Program-made: the position numbers and the translations under genes
In this document: positions 21,023 to 32,078 of the stretch, piece by piece
How positions within the stretch are numbered: position 1 is the stretch's first letter
Layout: each line of letters starts with the position of its first letter
NCBI GenBank assembly: GCA_025201765.1
Contig: MU623414.1
Coordinates: forward strand, 114,909 to 178,908
DNA length: 64,000 bases
DNA from: Daldinia sp. FL1419
Lineage: Eukaryota > Ascomycota > Sordariomycetes > Xylariales > Hypoxylaceae
Reading direction: 5' to 3'
Notes under the pieces: model-generated
Database searches by the model: none
Seen by the model: only the letters and a program-made list of their open reading frames with translations
Told to the model about the DNA's origin: nothing

Positions 21023-22453
21023 TTATGCAAACGCTTCGTACCTCTTCCCAACAGCAGTACCATTACCTACACTGGGATCCGAATAAATCGACAAGATATC
21101 AGTCGAGTTGTCGTAGTCCACACCGCACTTCTCAGAAAACCCTTGGAACATGTCGACTCGTTCTTGAAGATATTGTTCAAACCCAGCCCTCGAGCAGGTC
21201 GTACCCGGCCCATCGGCACAGTTTGGCAATGGTTGAGGTGCACTGTTGACGAGAATCCGATAATAATCCCCATCCTCGTACCCGTAACTTCCTGAACAAT
21301 TCAGCCTCTCAATAGCTGAGTTGCTCAGGAACGGCAGCACGTGAGAACTTTTCCACGCGCGGCGGTGGTTAATACGATCTAGTGGCATCGTATCGTTTAT
21401 GGCTGCCTCACTTCCACCGAACTCGGAGTTGTTAAATAAACCCATGGCGACAAAGACCATGGGAGGTAACTCGCGATGAGTAAAACTAACAAAAATGTCT
21501 TGGTCCCTAGACGATTCGTCCAAAAGTAGATGTGCTGACGCATTGAGCCAAGGCAGCCCTACAACGCCAGAAATCTGATTGCCGTATCCTACGTTATAGT
21601 GATACATGATATCAGCGGTATATTCCCAGCCGAGCCAATCGTCTGGCGTAAATAGGTCCAGGTCGCAAAACGGGGAGCTGCCGCGAATAACAGATTCGTA
21701 TCCGCACAATTCCATCATGCCATAAACGTCGTTAGCCGTGAAGTTAAATCCTGGGGCCATCGCGTTCAACCTTTCTGTGATAGGTTTGGTAAACTTTTCA
21801 AGATAGACTGCCGATTGATCGCTGCCGAACGATGATGAATAGGCCGGGCAGCTTTTGTACGGCGTGAGGCTGTCCGCGCCGGCTTCCTCAGATTCGTAAA
21901 TGCTCACGACATTGATTCCATTTTCGTTTAGCTCGAGCCCCCTTACGAACGACTCGGCCGACTTTACAGTGCGCTCGGCGGAGGATGTCCATACGCGGGA
22001 CGGCAGCTTGAGATGAGGGTATCGAAACGATAGCGTCACACCAAGTTGAGCCGCTTCCAATCTGCCCACACGGGTTAATAACTCCTGCTCCGCGTCCGTC
22101 AATGGGACTGTCCAGCTATCCAAGAAGCTGAGTGCTGGAATCTTGCTCCAGTCGATCGCGGTATTATTTTCCACTTTAGATACAAATGGGTCAATGTACG
22201 CTTCGTAGTCGTAGTCGTTAGCGTAGATTGCAGCGTGGCGCGAGAGATAGACTGCTCGAGAAACCGAGCAACCCTGTGGAGCTGACGGCGACGCTGGCGG
22301 ATCCTGGGGTTCGAAGTACGGGGCTACGCCACCAAGATGTTCTAGAGGGTTAAATTTATAGGTGGAATAAAGGGACGCTGCAGAACATGGCTGAAGTATT
22401 GGAAGAACGAGTGCACTGAGCTGAAGCAGCTCCCCAACGAATGACGGTGCCAT
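21023..22453 (-). CDS. Histidine acid phosphatase family protein, secreted
   Basis: An intronless 476-residue frame from the ATG at 22453. An N-terminal hydrophobic stretch (about residues 7-26, ending PCSAAS) is a signal peptide. The branch-2 histidine phosphatase fold is indicated by YLSRHAAIYAND (R72, H73), WTSSAERTVKSAESFVRG (about 155-172), LCGYES with its cysteine, and FTHRELPP (H326, R327). Classical phytases and acid phosphatases have RHGxRxP and HD; here Ala follows the nucleophilic His and Arg replaces the proton-donor Asp. Several fungal members of this family share such substitutions, so this is a divergent subfamily rather than a broken gene. Several N-glycosylation sequons (NNT, NAS, NCS, NST) support secretion. 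Substrate unknown; phytate hydrolysis should not be assumed. Confidence 0.9.
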   Translation of the reverse strand: MAPSFVGELLQLSALVLPILQPCSAASLYSTYKFNPLEHLGGVAPYFEPQDPPASPSAPQGCSVSRAVYLSRHAAIYANDYDYEAYIDPFVSKVENNTAIDWSKIPALSFLDSWTVPLTDAEQELLTRVGRLEAAQLGVTLSFRYPHLKLPSRVWTSSAERTVKSAESFVRGLELNENGINVVSIYESEEAGADSLTPYKSCPAYSSSFGSDQSAVYLEKFTKPITERLNAMAPGFNFTANDVYGMMELCGYESVIRGSSPFCDLDLFTPDDWLGWEYTADIMYHYNVGYGNQISGVVGLPWLNASAHLLLDESSRDQDIFVSFTHRELPPMVFVAMGLFNNSEFGGSEAAINDTMPLDRINHRRAWKSSHVLPFLSNSAIERLNCSGSYGYEDGDYYRILVNSAPQPLPNCADGPGTTCSRAGFEQYLQERVDMFQGFSEKCGVDYDNSTDILSIYSDPSVGNGTAVGKRYEAFA

Positions 22454-23542
22454 TGTGGTGTCGTAGAATGCGCGGTGCTAGATGAGAGCCGGTGAAAGCT
22501 TCCAAGAGAGGTAGACACTTCATTTTATCTCTCATCTCAGACTGCCCCGGACATGGCTGATCTGCCTGGATACGTGTGGCTGCTTGTCTCATTTGTACAT
22601 TGCGAAATGACGATAAGTGATGAAGGGGAGGATCCACGACCGGTGAACATTTGTGTTGGCGTCATTGAACATGGGTTGGACAAGGGTGTACTAACCACTA
22701 AGAAGACGAATCCAAAGGACAAAGAAGCTTATTTCTCCACAAGAGGTTCCTGCCCGTCCAAGCCGTCCAAGCCGTCCTTTGTTCCTGGTTCTTTACTGCC
22801 TTGAAATTGCTTTCTATACTATGTACCTAGGTACCTAGTCATGCATTAGGTACCTACCTAATTACCTGCTTACGGTACTAGTGTATATAAAAGTTCCGAT
22901 ATACACTAGTTATTAGGTACCTAGCCAATGAAAACTCGGTCGAGGATCAATATATTCCATATTATGTAGGTAGGTAGGTACCTACGTATTGCCATCCTAC
23001 CTACTTGAGCACCTCGCCGTACTCTTAAGTGCTGAGTCCTCTCAGCTGTCATCGGGCAGCGGAGCTTTCTCTCGGCCACTACTCTACTTATGGGCCTTTT
23101 ACCATTTGCCGCCTATTAAACACGAGAACATCCTATCAGGGGCATTCCATAATATACAATATTATAGAGGCAACTCGTGGCAGTCTGAGGTAAATATGAC
23201 ATACAAAAACTACCTAATACACGTCTATCCTTAAGTCTAACAAGTCATTCAAGGCTCTTCCTCCATATACCTTTTCGAATAGCTTTAGTTGTTGCAGTCT
23301 TGCCGCTTTAAACCACGAATAGGATAATAAGTCTGGTCTAATCGAATGAATGAATGCCCCGTTGTCGTGATGTTCTTGAGTTGCTGAAAGAGAAGCCCAT
23401 TTCGTTAATCATGATGCAAATAAGTCTGACCACCCGGTTCCGGACGTTCACAGCTATCGAAAAATCGATAGTCTGTGCCTATCCGTCCGAACATGCTACT
23501 CGTCGTTCTCTGGGTAAATTCGGCTTGTTGCAGAATACCCTT
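22454..23542. other. Intergenic with palindromic blocks
   Basis: Promoter side of the phosphatase-family gene. From about 22820 to 23010 the DNA is dense in GTACCTAGGTACCTAG, GGTACCTACC and GTAGGTAGGTAGGTACC blocks and includes the inverted repeat at 22877-22910. No gene supported; the short frame at 22989-23234 has no family features. Confidence 0.5.
22877..22910. repeat. Perfect 12-bp inverted repeat
   Basis: Arms ACTAGTGTATAT (22877-22888) and its exact complement (22899-22910) with a 10-base spacer. It sits inside a patch of GGTACC/CCTAGG palindromes, upstream of the phosphatase-family gene. Confidence 0.8.
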
Positions 23543-24049
23543 CTATCTTGAGCGTCTACTACGGCCACCATCTGCATCGTTATATTGTCGAGTTCGCCCG
23601 GTATCCACGTATGTACTACGGTGACCGGGTCTTACAGCGGGTATCTCATCTGGTGTCCTGACACTCGACGGTCGCTGGCGTCTGGGACTCATACCGCCAT
23701 CGCCATCGCCATCGCCATCGCCATCGCTCTGGGATCTTCTTCGATCTCCTCGGTCCTTTGGCTTATCTTTACCTATAACATGCTTGACTTCCTTTTTGGC
23801 TTCCTGTGCCCATGATTCCTTTTCGCCGTAAAGGATGCCCTTGGGCCAAAGTTTGGAAGCAGCTAGTGAAGCTGCCCCGATTACCCCGAGAAAGACTAAA
23901 GACGTTTTTAGTACATCTTTCCTATCCTCGGAGCGTGCGGGCGACCTAGAGCGCCAGCGTCTATGCTGTGTGGTCGTTGAAGTGCTGCTGCGTCGGGAAC
24001 GGGAAGACGAACGGATTCGAGACGGAGAGCGAGAATTGTATCGAGGCAT
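23543..24049 (-). CDS. Small SR-rich and GD-rich protein with one hydrophobic segment
   Basis: An intronless 168-residue protein starting MPRYNSRSPSR. Residues 1-44 are Arg/Ser-rich (SR and RS dipeptides, like splicing-factor tails). A hydrophobic stretch at about residues 46-68 (VFLGVIGAASLAASKLW) could span a membrane. A lysine-rich segment (KKEVKHVIGKDKPKD) follows, then a (GD)n run encoded by the GCCATC microsatellite at 23695-23727 and an Arg-rich tail. I take it as a genuine gene because similar SR-rich openings with one hydrophobic helix are seen in hypothetical proteins of other filamentous ascomycetes, but I know of no function. It is divergent from the BRCT gene at 25.5 kb. Confidence 0.72.
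   Translation of the reverse strand: MPRYNSRSPSRIRSSSRSRRSSTSTTTQHRRWRSRSPARSEDRKDVLKTSLVFLGVIGAASLAASKLWPKGILYGEKESWAQEAKKEVKHVIGKDKPKDRGDRRRSQSDGDGDGDGDGGMSPRRQRPSSVRTPDEIPAVRPGHRSTYVDTGRTRQYNDADGGRSRRSR
23695..23727. repeat. GCCATC hexanucleotide microsatellite (coding)
   Basis: About five and a half copies of the hexamer within the SR/GD-rich gene; on the coding strand it gives a Gly-Asp dipeptide run. Length change by whole units would keep the frame. Confidence 0.85.
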
Positions 24050-25512
24050 GATGAACTGATATCGAATTATAATGAAATTATCGAGTGAGTCTTTTTTTAG
24101 GAATCGAATGCAGAATAGCCCAACGATATCTAAAATAAAGTGTTTGCGGGCTTGAAAGATGAGCAGTGGGCGCAGCCTATCTACTAAGCGCTACATACAT
24201 ACCTACATACCTCTTCAGGCAACTCCTAACATATATACAGACATACAAGTAGGTATCGAGGAGCTTCTGAGGTTCCACAGTATGATGTAGGGGGCGAACT
24301 ATATGGTAGCCGCGTTTTAGAAGTAACAACAGAAAACATACGATAGGCATTAGAAGACGAATCGGATGCTGCACTATATATTTAGAGGGTGTTGATCTAC
24401 GTACGCCGTATGACAATCGAAACAAGCTTTTTCAACTACCGCGACAGTCGTCCATACGTAGAGGTACCCATAGCGGCCACGCGACCTTGATAGGAGGCTA
24501 TCAAGATCCCTTTGGTGCAATCGTACCGAGTGCCCGGATAGCAATTAATATCGCGGTAGAAGCGGAACGGGGAATCCCGTAGTGCTGGTGTGAGTTGTAC
24601 AGATAGGATGTTTCCACCATCAGCGCCCGTCTACTGTGGCAGAGGGCTGTCGAAGTGCGTGCCTAACACGGGGATTAAAACCACGAATGACTTCTAACCA
24701 GTATCGTAGGAATGAAGATGTCAGAAATCATTTGTATACCAAACGAATTCTTATCGTATTGCATTTTAACTGTCTTTCCACGTGATTAGGAAACCGAACT
24801 CTGAAAGAAAACAGCACATTTTGACGTTATTCTGTGTTGGTGTAAGCCAAGGACATCCATTCGGGATAAATATAAAAAGAGTATGGCTTTACGTACCTAT
24901 TACCTAAAGGCCGATGCAACTAATCGAAGAGGCTGATAATAAAGGGAACTATAGTCTATCGATATTCATATCACTTACGATAGACTCTACCGCGTATTGG
25001 GTAGAAGAGAGGAAGAAGAGAGCGATGTGTAATGTATGACGTTGGAGGGTAGCAACGTTGAAAAGGGTACTTTCGAGTAGGTTAGTTAGTTAGTACTTTT
25101 ATGTAGAACTTAGCTGAGAAGCTTGCGGGGTGTTTAGCTAACTAAAAACGCCCATACCTAGTTGCGTTAGTGCGTTAGCGCCGGTGCTTGCCCGTGGTTT
25201 ATACTCGCTCGAGACCTGTGGTTAATGATGATACCTAAGTACGGGCTGGTACGGTCAGGAGCGACGTGATAGGTGCCCCTCCGTACGTATCTGGTGCCCA
25301 CTTTTCATAGGCTACCTGTAGACTTGACTTTAGTAAACGCGACTTTACGGAAACTTTGACGCGCCGCAATTAATACATGTCTGTTTAAAGATACCTAATG
25401 ATAGATAATGATATTAATCGACACTTTCAGGTGCTAACAATTAATATATTTTGCAATTCGTTTCCCGAACATCGTATGCTGCTACAATAGGTTGCTGCGA
25501 TGCTCCCTTATA
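24050..25512. other. Intergenic between divergent genes
   Basis: Holds the promoters of the SR/GD-rich gene (-) and the BRCT gene (+). It includes CTACATACATACCTACATACC at 24190-24210. No gene seen. Confidence 0.4.
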
Positions 25513-28276
25513 ATGGATTCTTCTTCAGATAGGCCGTTTGATCCATCCAAGCCTTTTGGCGGTCTCGTTCTTTGTTGCACCAGTATCGAGGCCGATCTAC
25601 GTGTAAGCGATTCTTTGATGGTGTATATCAATTAACCACCTACCTAATATATACACTCTTAGTATGTTTCGTCTCGACTAATTATTATATCGTTTAGACA
25701 GAAATCGCCCAACGAACTGCGGATCTAGGCGGTATTCATAAGTACGACCTTACACCCGACGTAACCCATCTCATCGTCGGAGACTACGACACAGCCAAAT
25801 ACCGCCATGTCGCGAGGGAGAGGCCCGACATCAAGCCTATGGCGGCCGGTTGGGTTGACGCCGTGCGGGAATTATGGCTGGAGGACAGAGATTTCGACTT
25901 CGCTGCCTTGGAAGAGGAATGGAAACTGAAGACTTTCGAAACGGGTGGTGGGATTCCTAAAAGTCCAGTCGCAGAGCAAAGGGAAAGAACAAGGCTAGTA
26001 TGTTGCTTAACCGGCTTTGAGGATAGTAAGTTGTTTATCTAATAAACCTACGAATAGCAATGCTAACCTGGAGAGACGACACGCGGGTCATGATAGAAGA
26101 GAAGGTCAGGTCGAATGGCGGCCATTATATTGGCGACCTTTCCCGCCGCGTTACCCACCTCATTGTCTGCAAGCCTGAGGGGAAGAAATATGCCGCCGCG
26201 CGGAAGTGGGGGATAAGAACCGTCTCTATCGAGTGGCTAAATGACAGCATCGAGCGAGGTATGATCCTCAATGAAGAGTGCTACGACCCAACACTGCCTG
26301 CAGATGATCGGGGGAAAGGAGCCTGGATTAGAAGAGAACTCAAACGAGGAGCCTCCTTAGGTAAAAGGACGCGCGACGGCACGACTGCTCCTCCGGGAGA
26401 CGAGGGTAGGAGGAAGCTGAGAAAGACCGCGAGTATGAAACTCACCAGCCAGAAAGATAATCTTTGGGGTGACATTCTCGTCGGTCAATCGTCGACAGAT
26501 CTATCCAAATCTGTTAATAACGTTATAAGTGAGCGCCCTGCTAGCGTACCTCCCATTCCTGCGGCCGAGCCAGCAACTTCAGTGGTTGAAGACCAACGGC
26601 TACCTAACAACTATGCCCAGCATCCCGACAGCGGTGTATTCTCCTCTTGCCGCTTTTATATCCATGGTTTCCCTCGGAGTAAGCAGGATGTTGTACGCCA
26701 CCATATTTCTTCTCACGATGGGCAGGTCTCGGAATCCGTTGAGGATGCCGCCTCAACTCGACACAGTGAGCCATTGGATCGACGGTATATCATCGTGCCT
26801 CAGACATCACAGCCCGATACTCACCCTCAGATCCCGGACGGAATGCACATCGTTACCGAATTTTATATTGAGCGATGCGTTCACAATAGGACCCTGTTTA
26901 AGCCGCGCGAACACGTGCTTGGACAACCTTTTCCACGGTTTCCTATTGAGAATTTTCATGATTTGATAATATGCACTTCGGGGTTTAGAAATGAGCAGCT
27001 AAACCAGGTGGAAAAGGCAATTGTTCAACTCGGTGCGACATATTCGGAGCGACTAAACGCCCGGTGTTCGGTCTTGGTCTGTCCTTCTCTCGGCAACGTT
27101 AGAAAACAGAAGCTAGACTTTGCTGTTTTGTCCCGTATTCCAGTGGTTAATGCCGACTGGCTTTGGCAATGCATTACCACAGGTTGTTTAGTACCATGGG
27201 ACAAGTTCTTATTCACATCGCTTGCCCAACAGGTCATTGTATCGCGCGATGCAGCTACAAAGGCGATAAAGGGGAGTTCTTCGGATTCAAGACCAGACCC
27301 TCAGCCCAGGACCGAAGCTACGGCAACTCTCCCTGTGCAGCCAACAAAACACGGCATCGACACAACAGCCTTTGATGAAGATACCCCGATGCCTCCGGTA
27401 GAGACGGCTCAGGAGCAAGGCACGGATGGGCCCAAATTTGAAACGGTGCCTACTAATCAAACAGAAGGCATAGATGCTGAGCCTGCAACAGTCACTCCAC
27501 AATTAACGGAGACAACGTCAAACGCACTTAATAAATCACCGTCGCCACAAAAGACTACACCGGTACCGCGCAAGTTAAAACGCTTCCCAACTGGAGGTGA
27601 AGTAGGCGACTCTGAAAGTGGAGAAGATTTTTATACCCCTGGTAGCCGTTCGCAAAAGCACCAAGATACAGCAAAGGACGAGGAAGAAGAACGAAAGCGA
27701 AGGGCCGAACGAGCAAAGGCAGCGGAGCGTGAGGAAATGTCCAAACGGCTAAATTCACTCATGGCTCGCGATGAAACCGCTCAAGAGCACGACGGCGTCA
27801 AGCCGCAAGCAGCATCACGACCACAGCGCCGGAGGCGCGAGATTCTCGGTCGCGCGGCGAGCAATGTATCGGCGACGTCAAGTGCGAGTGCGGAATCCTT
27901 AACACATATGAGTAGCTCCAAGTCTAATCTTAGAAGAGCCGAGTCCTCAGCATCCCGCCTAGACGCAATGCAGGCCACAACCGGTGCTTTCAGTTTTCTA
28001 GATAAGGTGATTATGCAAGAAAGTGAGAATAACAGCCATGGGATGGGGAATGGCGATAGTCCGCCTCGTGCTACCCAACTGGAGTATGACAATACCGAAG
28101 CGCGACAGCATCGGGCGGTTGTCCTGGATCGGATGATGGCGGATAGCAAGCAGAGTGACCCAAACGACGACAAACAGAGCCAGGGGAAAGGCCCATCGAT
28201 ACCTAAAAAGGAAAACAGCAAGTTGGAGAGTAATGCGCCGAAGCCCTTACCGAAGAGGACTTCTCGGCGCCGGTAA
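25513..28276 (+). CDS. Multi-BRCT checkpoint/replication protein (Dpb11/Rad4/TopBP1 family)
   Basis: Three exons, 25513-25602, 25698-26025 and 26076-28276, giving 872 residues. Intron 2 is taken as 26026-26075 (50 nt, with GCTAAC branch-like sequence), because the nearer AG would leave an intron of only 32 nt. Four BRCT domains are visible by their Trp-ending helices and VTHLIV strands: about residues 14-105 (VTHLIVGD, AAGWVDAV), 128-215 (RLVCCLTGF, GGHYIGDLSRRVTHLIV, SIEWLNDSI), 320-430 (FYIHGF, VTEFYIERC) and 428-522 (LIICTSGF, NADWLWQCI). The C-terminal 350 residues are charged and probably disordered, with a coiled-coil-like EEERKRRAERAKAAEREE segment. The family binds phosphorylated replication factors (Sld2/Sld3 in yeast, RecQ4/Treslin in animals) to start DNA replication, and activates the ATR checkpoint. 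Fission yeast Rad4/Cut5 is the closest named model. Confidence 0.88.
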
Positions 28277-29053
28277 TTTCACATCGAGATCGAATAACGA
28301 GGGTCGGAATTAAACGAATTGAATGGATGTATCTGCAGTAAAACTCTTGGTGAAGTATTATAACATCACCGAATGAGAGTTGGATATAGACTTGGTAGCA
28401 TATCCATAATAGTGTGTTCTAAAGCAAGGGCGCCCTCACGCGAGATGCGACGATGTACATAGCCTATTTTAAAAATAGCAAAGATGAAATGCGATAGAAA
28501 TCGACATCATGTCATTGGGGAGTGATTTGAGAATCGGCAATTTTCGTTTCCTATTCTAAATCTGTACAACTGCTCAACCGGGTATCTATAAAAATCTCCC
28601 AATATCCTAACAAGTCCGTCCTACCATCGCTATCCTACATGATCTTCCCGACTCAGACTCCAAGCATACCTACCTACCTAGGTAGGTACCTAATTTTGCA
28701 AATCTTTACCCGTGATACCAAAGTCGAAGCTAGAATGACCAAAGAAACACTCGTGAAAGCGAACGGAGTACGTGTGATAGGTGGCGGAGCTAGGAAACTG
28801 ACCGGCTGACTTGGTTGAGTACAAGAGGGATTTCGCTCGTTGAGCATGTGTCCCGTGCTGTCTTCGTTTGAACCACGTCTCGGTTTATTCATTCTCCAGT
28901 TGTTTCTTTCTCTTTTCCCCTTTCTCCTTTCCACCTATTCCGGACTCGAACGGCAACAACCTAGGACACGCTATTCGCTCTATCGTCTACTCCTTTATGA
29001 TATTCATTTCTCATATCGCTCGTTTCATTCTCGACTTGAGTATGCCCAAGTTC
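28277..29053. other. Intergenic between convergent genes
   Basis: 3' spacer of the BRCT gene (+) and the large basic protein (-). A perfect-looking palindromic cluster ACCTACCTACCTAGGTAGGTACC lies at 28669-28690. The plus-strand frame from 28840 is antisense to the RD/RE-rich coding region and is a shadow. Confidence 0.5.
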
Positions 29054-32000
29054 TCATAGTGCCGCCTCGCTCAGCATGCTCAGCATGGCGGCAGCCGCGC
29101 CTCCGAGCCCCACGGCTCGTATCGTTTCGTCCCGAGCTTTCTTCTTCGAACTGCGATCTTCTCGTGACCGGGTGCTGCCGCTGGTATAATGGTCATCGTA
29201 GTATTCGCGGTCCCTTTCTTTCCTCGGGGCGCTTGATGAATGATACCGGTGGCTGTGACTCCGATGCCTGTGACGGTGTGGATACTCGGCCCGGCCCTCA
29301 TCGCGGTCTCGGTGAGAGTAGTACTCCTTTTCCCGAGTTCGGTCTCCCCTATCTCGGTCGCGTTCTCTGTCCCGCCCTCCGTCTGTGTATCTGTCTGAGC
29401 GGTATCTCTTTTCCCGGTCACGATCGCGGTCTTTTTCTCTATCCCGATCCCTTTCCCTCTCTTTATCTTTATTCCTCTCTCGGTCTCGATCCCGCTCTCT
29501 TTCTCGCTCCTGACGCGCTCGCTCGCTCCGCCGATACGACGGCAAGCTACGAGACAGAGAGCTTGAACCTTCCTCGATAATTTGCGGGTTAGGATCGATT
29601 CGCACGTGGGGGTCATCATTCTTATTCTTAAGAATGGGCTTCGGCTTCACAGTGGCAGCGGGGCTAGTACTAATGGTGCCTGTGTCTTTCCCCTTATCCT
29701 TCCCGGCCGCGGAGACTGGCGGTGACACGATAAACGGGTACGCCTTGGTGTCTTTTTCCTTACTGTCGCCATTATGCTTACGGTCTGTCCCGTTTGTGGC
29801 ATCGTTATCCGCTCTACTCTTAGCTTGCGAGTGTTTACCGTCGTGTTTAATTGAGGTCGTGGGCATGGTGGAACTGCGCCGATGAGTTTGTGTACGAGAG
29901 CGGTGGTAATCATCTAGATATGAGCCCGAGCGTGGGTAAGATTGAGAATAAGATGAGGAGCCATGTGACTCTCGATCTTCGTCGCCTGAATCCGTTTCTC
30001 CGTACGTGCTTTCCGAGTCGCAGCTTGAGTCGTAGAGGTCGCTCACAGTACTAGCTGTACTCCCTCTTCTTCGTCGCCGACTATGGTTGTTAATGATATA
30101 GGTAACGCCGCTATCGTCGGTGCCATCGTCACTATTAGTATCACGGTCCTTTCTAGTTTCTTCTCTCCGCCGCCGTCGCTGCCGCTCTTCTTCTTCAATT
30201 ACGTCCCAGTTTCGATACTTATCTGGATAATACTTATCATCAGATCTCCTACCCTTGACGCCATTACCACTGATTATGGTGGTTGCAGCAGGAGTATTAC
30301 TGGTTCGCCGACCCCTCGCAGCACGCACTTCGGTAGTCCGATGAGCAAAATAGGTTACCTCGTCCCGACTTAACTCTCCTAACACGGCAACAAACTCTGG
30401 CCGTGCTTCGTACCGCACCCCAGCGCCGGCTAGCACTTCGGGTGAGACTAAGCGGCGCGGGATCCGGGTCCACTTGGCATCCAGTGGGATCTCGTGACCT
30501 TTACTGTCGGGCGCTAACCGTGCACTTCGTTGTGGCGAAGCCACAAGCGCTTGTTGTTGTTGCTGCTGCTGGCTCACCTCGGCTACGGATATAGAATTCG
30601 GACGCCGAGCTAGTGGCAAGCCGTCGGCAGCAGGAAGAGAGGGGCGGTGCGAGTGGGTTCCGAATGGGTCGGCGGTGGTTTGCGGGGCGGAAGATGGTAA
30701 AGCAGGCTGAGAGGCCGAAGGTGGAAGATGATGGAGCGTGGGGGAAATAGACATGTGATAATTTACACCGGCCGGGTTCGGTGGCGATTGTAAGTGCATG
30801 TTTTCCATCCCAAGGGTCGTGTCGAATTGTTTATCGAATGCCATAAGTTCTCGCGTGGACATGAGCTCCGTCGACTCAACGGTGCCATCGCCGCCCGAGG
30901 CACGACGGTCGTGGGAGAGATTCGTAGGATGATCCGGCATACTGGGTGGTTTCGACGTTTGTCGTTGGATGTTGTTGTGGTGGTGGTTGTGGTGGTTGTT
31001 GTTGTTGTTGTTTCTGTTGTTTCTGTCTTCGTCTTCTAAACGCTTCATCCTCATGGACGGAAATAGCTTCTCCTCGTCAATGTTGGGCTGCAATTCCTCC
31101 GGGCTGAAATCGGCCGGGGTAGGGTAAGTTGGGTACGGAGTGATCTGTAGCCCGCCATCACCTCGAGGACGGTAATTCTCTAGAAGTCCCCGCACCGAAG
31201 GTGTTCTGCCGCCGTTGGCGCTGAGTTGGTTGTCTAACTGGCGGATGTAGGCTCGTATGACGTCCTGATGCATAACGTATGTTAATCTCGTTATACTGGA
31301 TTGGAGGGTTCGAACAACAAAGGGGGGGGCCAAGGGGGGTCCAAGGGGGGTCAAGGAGGGTCGGTGATTTACTAACCTGATTTTTACGCAATACGTCTTT
31401 AGAAAAACCTGCCTGCTCTAGCTCATCTCTAAATTGTTCCCAGCGTTCCTCTTCGTTACCGTCGCTCAAATTCGAATTCGTCCGTTGGCATATGCGCGAC
31501 GCAATGACATCTACTTTATCCTTAATAGAGTCGAGATCGGCACTACTAGTATCGACCACGCGACGAGATTTGGACGGATTGTGAAGCTGAATTGTATCGA
31601 GGAACATGTCGATGTTGAGCTTTTGATTCGTGAGTTTGGTATGAATCAAATTGATCATGTCGCGCTCGCGGTTGTCCAGGATTGTCCAACCTTTCTCTCC
31701 GTCCATTTGCATTCCTCTACCGACACCATCGCCGCCAACACCGTCGTAAGCTCTTCCGTATTTTTTATCAAAGATGGTGTCTAGTTGCTTGAGCGCAAAT
31801 TCTGAATCCTCGAGGATTGGCGTTAGCTGCCGCGCGTATACGGCACTATTTTCAATATTCAGAAGTGATCCTGGATCCTCGGCTTCGATTTTGAGATGCT
31901 TTAAGACGGCATGTAAGCTGCGCACCGCATTTGCTATCTCGTCAAGCTCAGGGCTTATTCGCGCTCGCTTGTACAACTTTCGAGCAAACACGTCGACTTG

Positions 32001-32078
32001 TTCGATGCTGGCGGGCAAGATGCGCATGCTGGTAGCACCACTTAACGGCGGTGCATTTCTCAAATTCCCGGTTGTCAT
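29054..32078 (-). CDS. Large low-complexity protein with conserved central domain
   Basis: Two exons, 32078-31377 and 31264-29054, giving 970 residues. The start is the ATG giving MTTGNLRNAPP; the longer frame would begin with TTG. The N-terminal 234 residues are mostly helical and coiled-coil-like (IEQVDVFARKLYKRARIS, ALKQLDTIFDKKYG), resembling the helical N-terminal regions of fungal signalling proteins. Poly-Asn/His (about residues 330-350) and poly-Gln runs follow. A conserved patch reads IPLDAKWTRIPRRLVSPEVL and RYEARPEFVAVLGELSRDEV; I believe it corresponds to a fungal domain of unknown function (possibly DUF8035), from memory. The C-terminal third is a long Arg-Asp/Arg-Glu repeat, as in RNA-binding or condensate-forming proteins, ending with a hydrophobic GGAAAAMLSMLSEAAL. 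No function assigned. Confidence 0.82.
30975..31022. repeat. GTT/GTG triplet repeat (coding Asn/His)
   Basis: Impure trinucleotide run inside the large basic protein gene, encoding an Asn- and His-rich tract on the minus strand. A second triplet run at about 30552-30571 encodes poly-Gln. Confidence 0.85.
31321..31362. repeat. G-rich tandem repeat inside an intron
   Basis: Three to four imperfect copies of an 11-base unit of the form GGGGGGTCCAA lie within the single intron (31265-31376) of the large basic protein gene. On the transcript this is a C-rich tract. Confidence 0.8.

Noticed and set aside
26026..26057. 32-nt intron in the BRCT gene ending at the first AG
   Set aside because: Too short for fungal splicing; the AG at 26075 gives 50 nt with a branch-like GCTAAC and keeps the frame.
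28840..29580. 246-residue plus-strand frame
   Set aside because: Antisense shadow of the RD/RE-rich repeat of the large basic protein.
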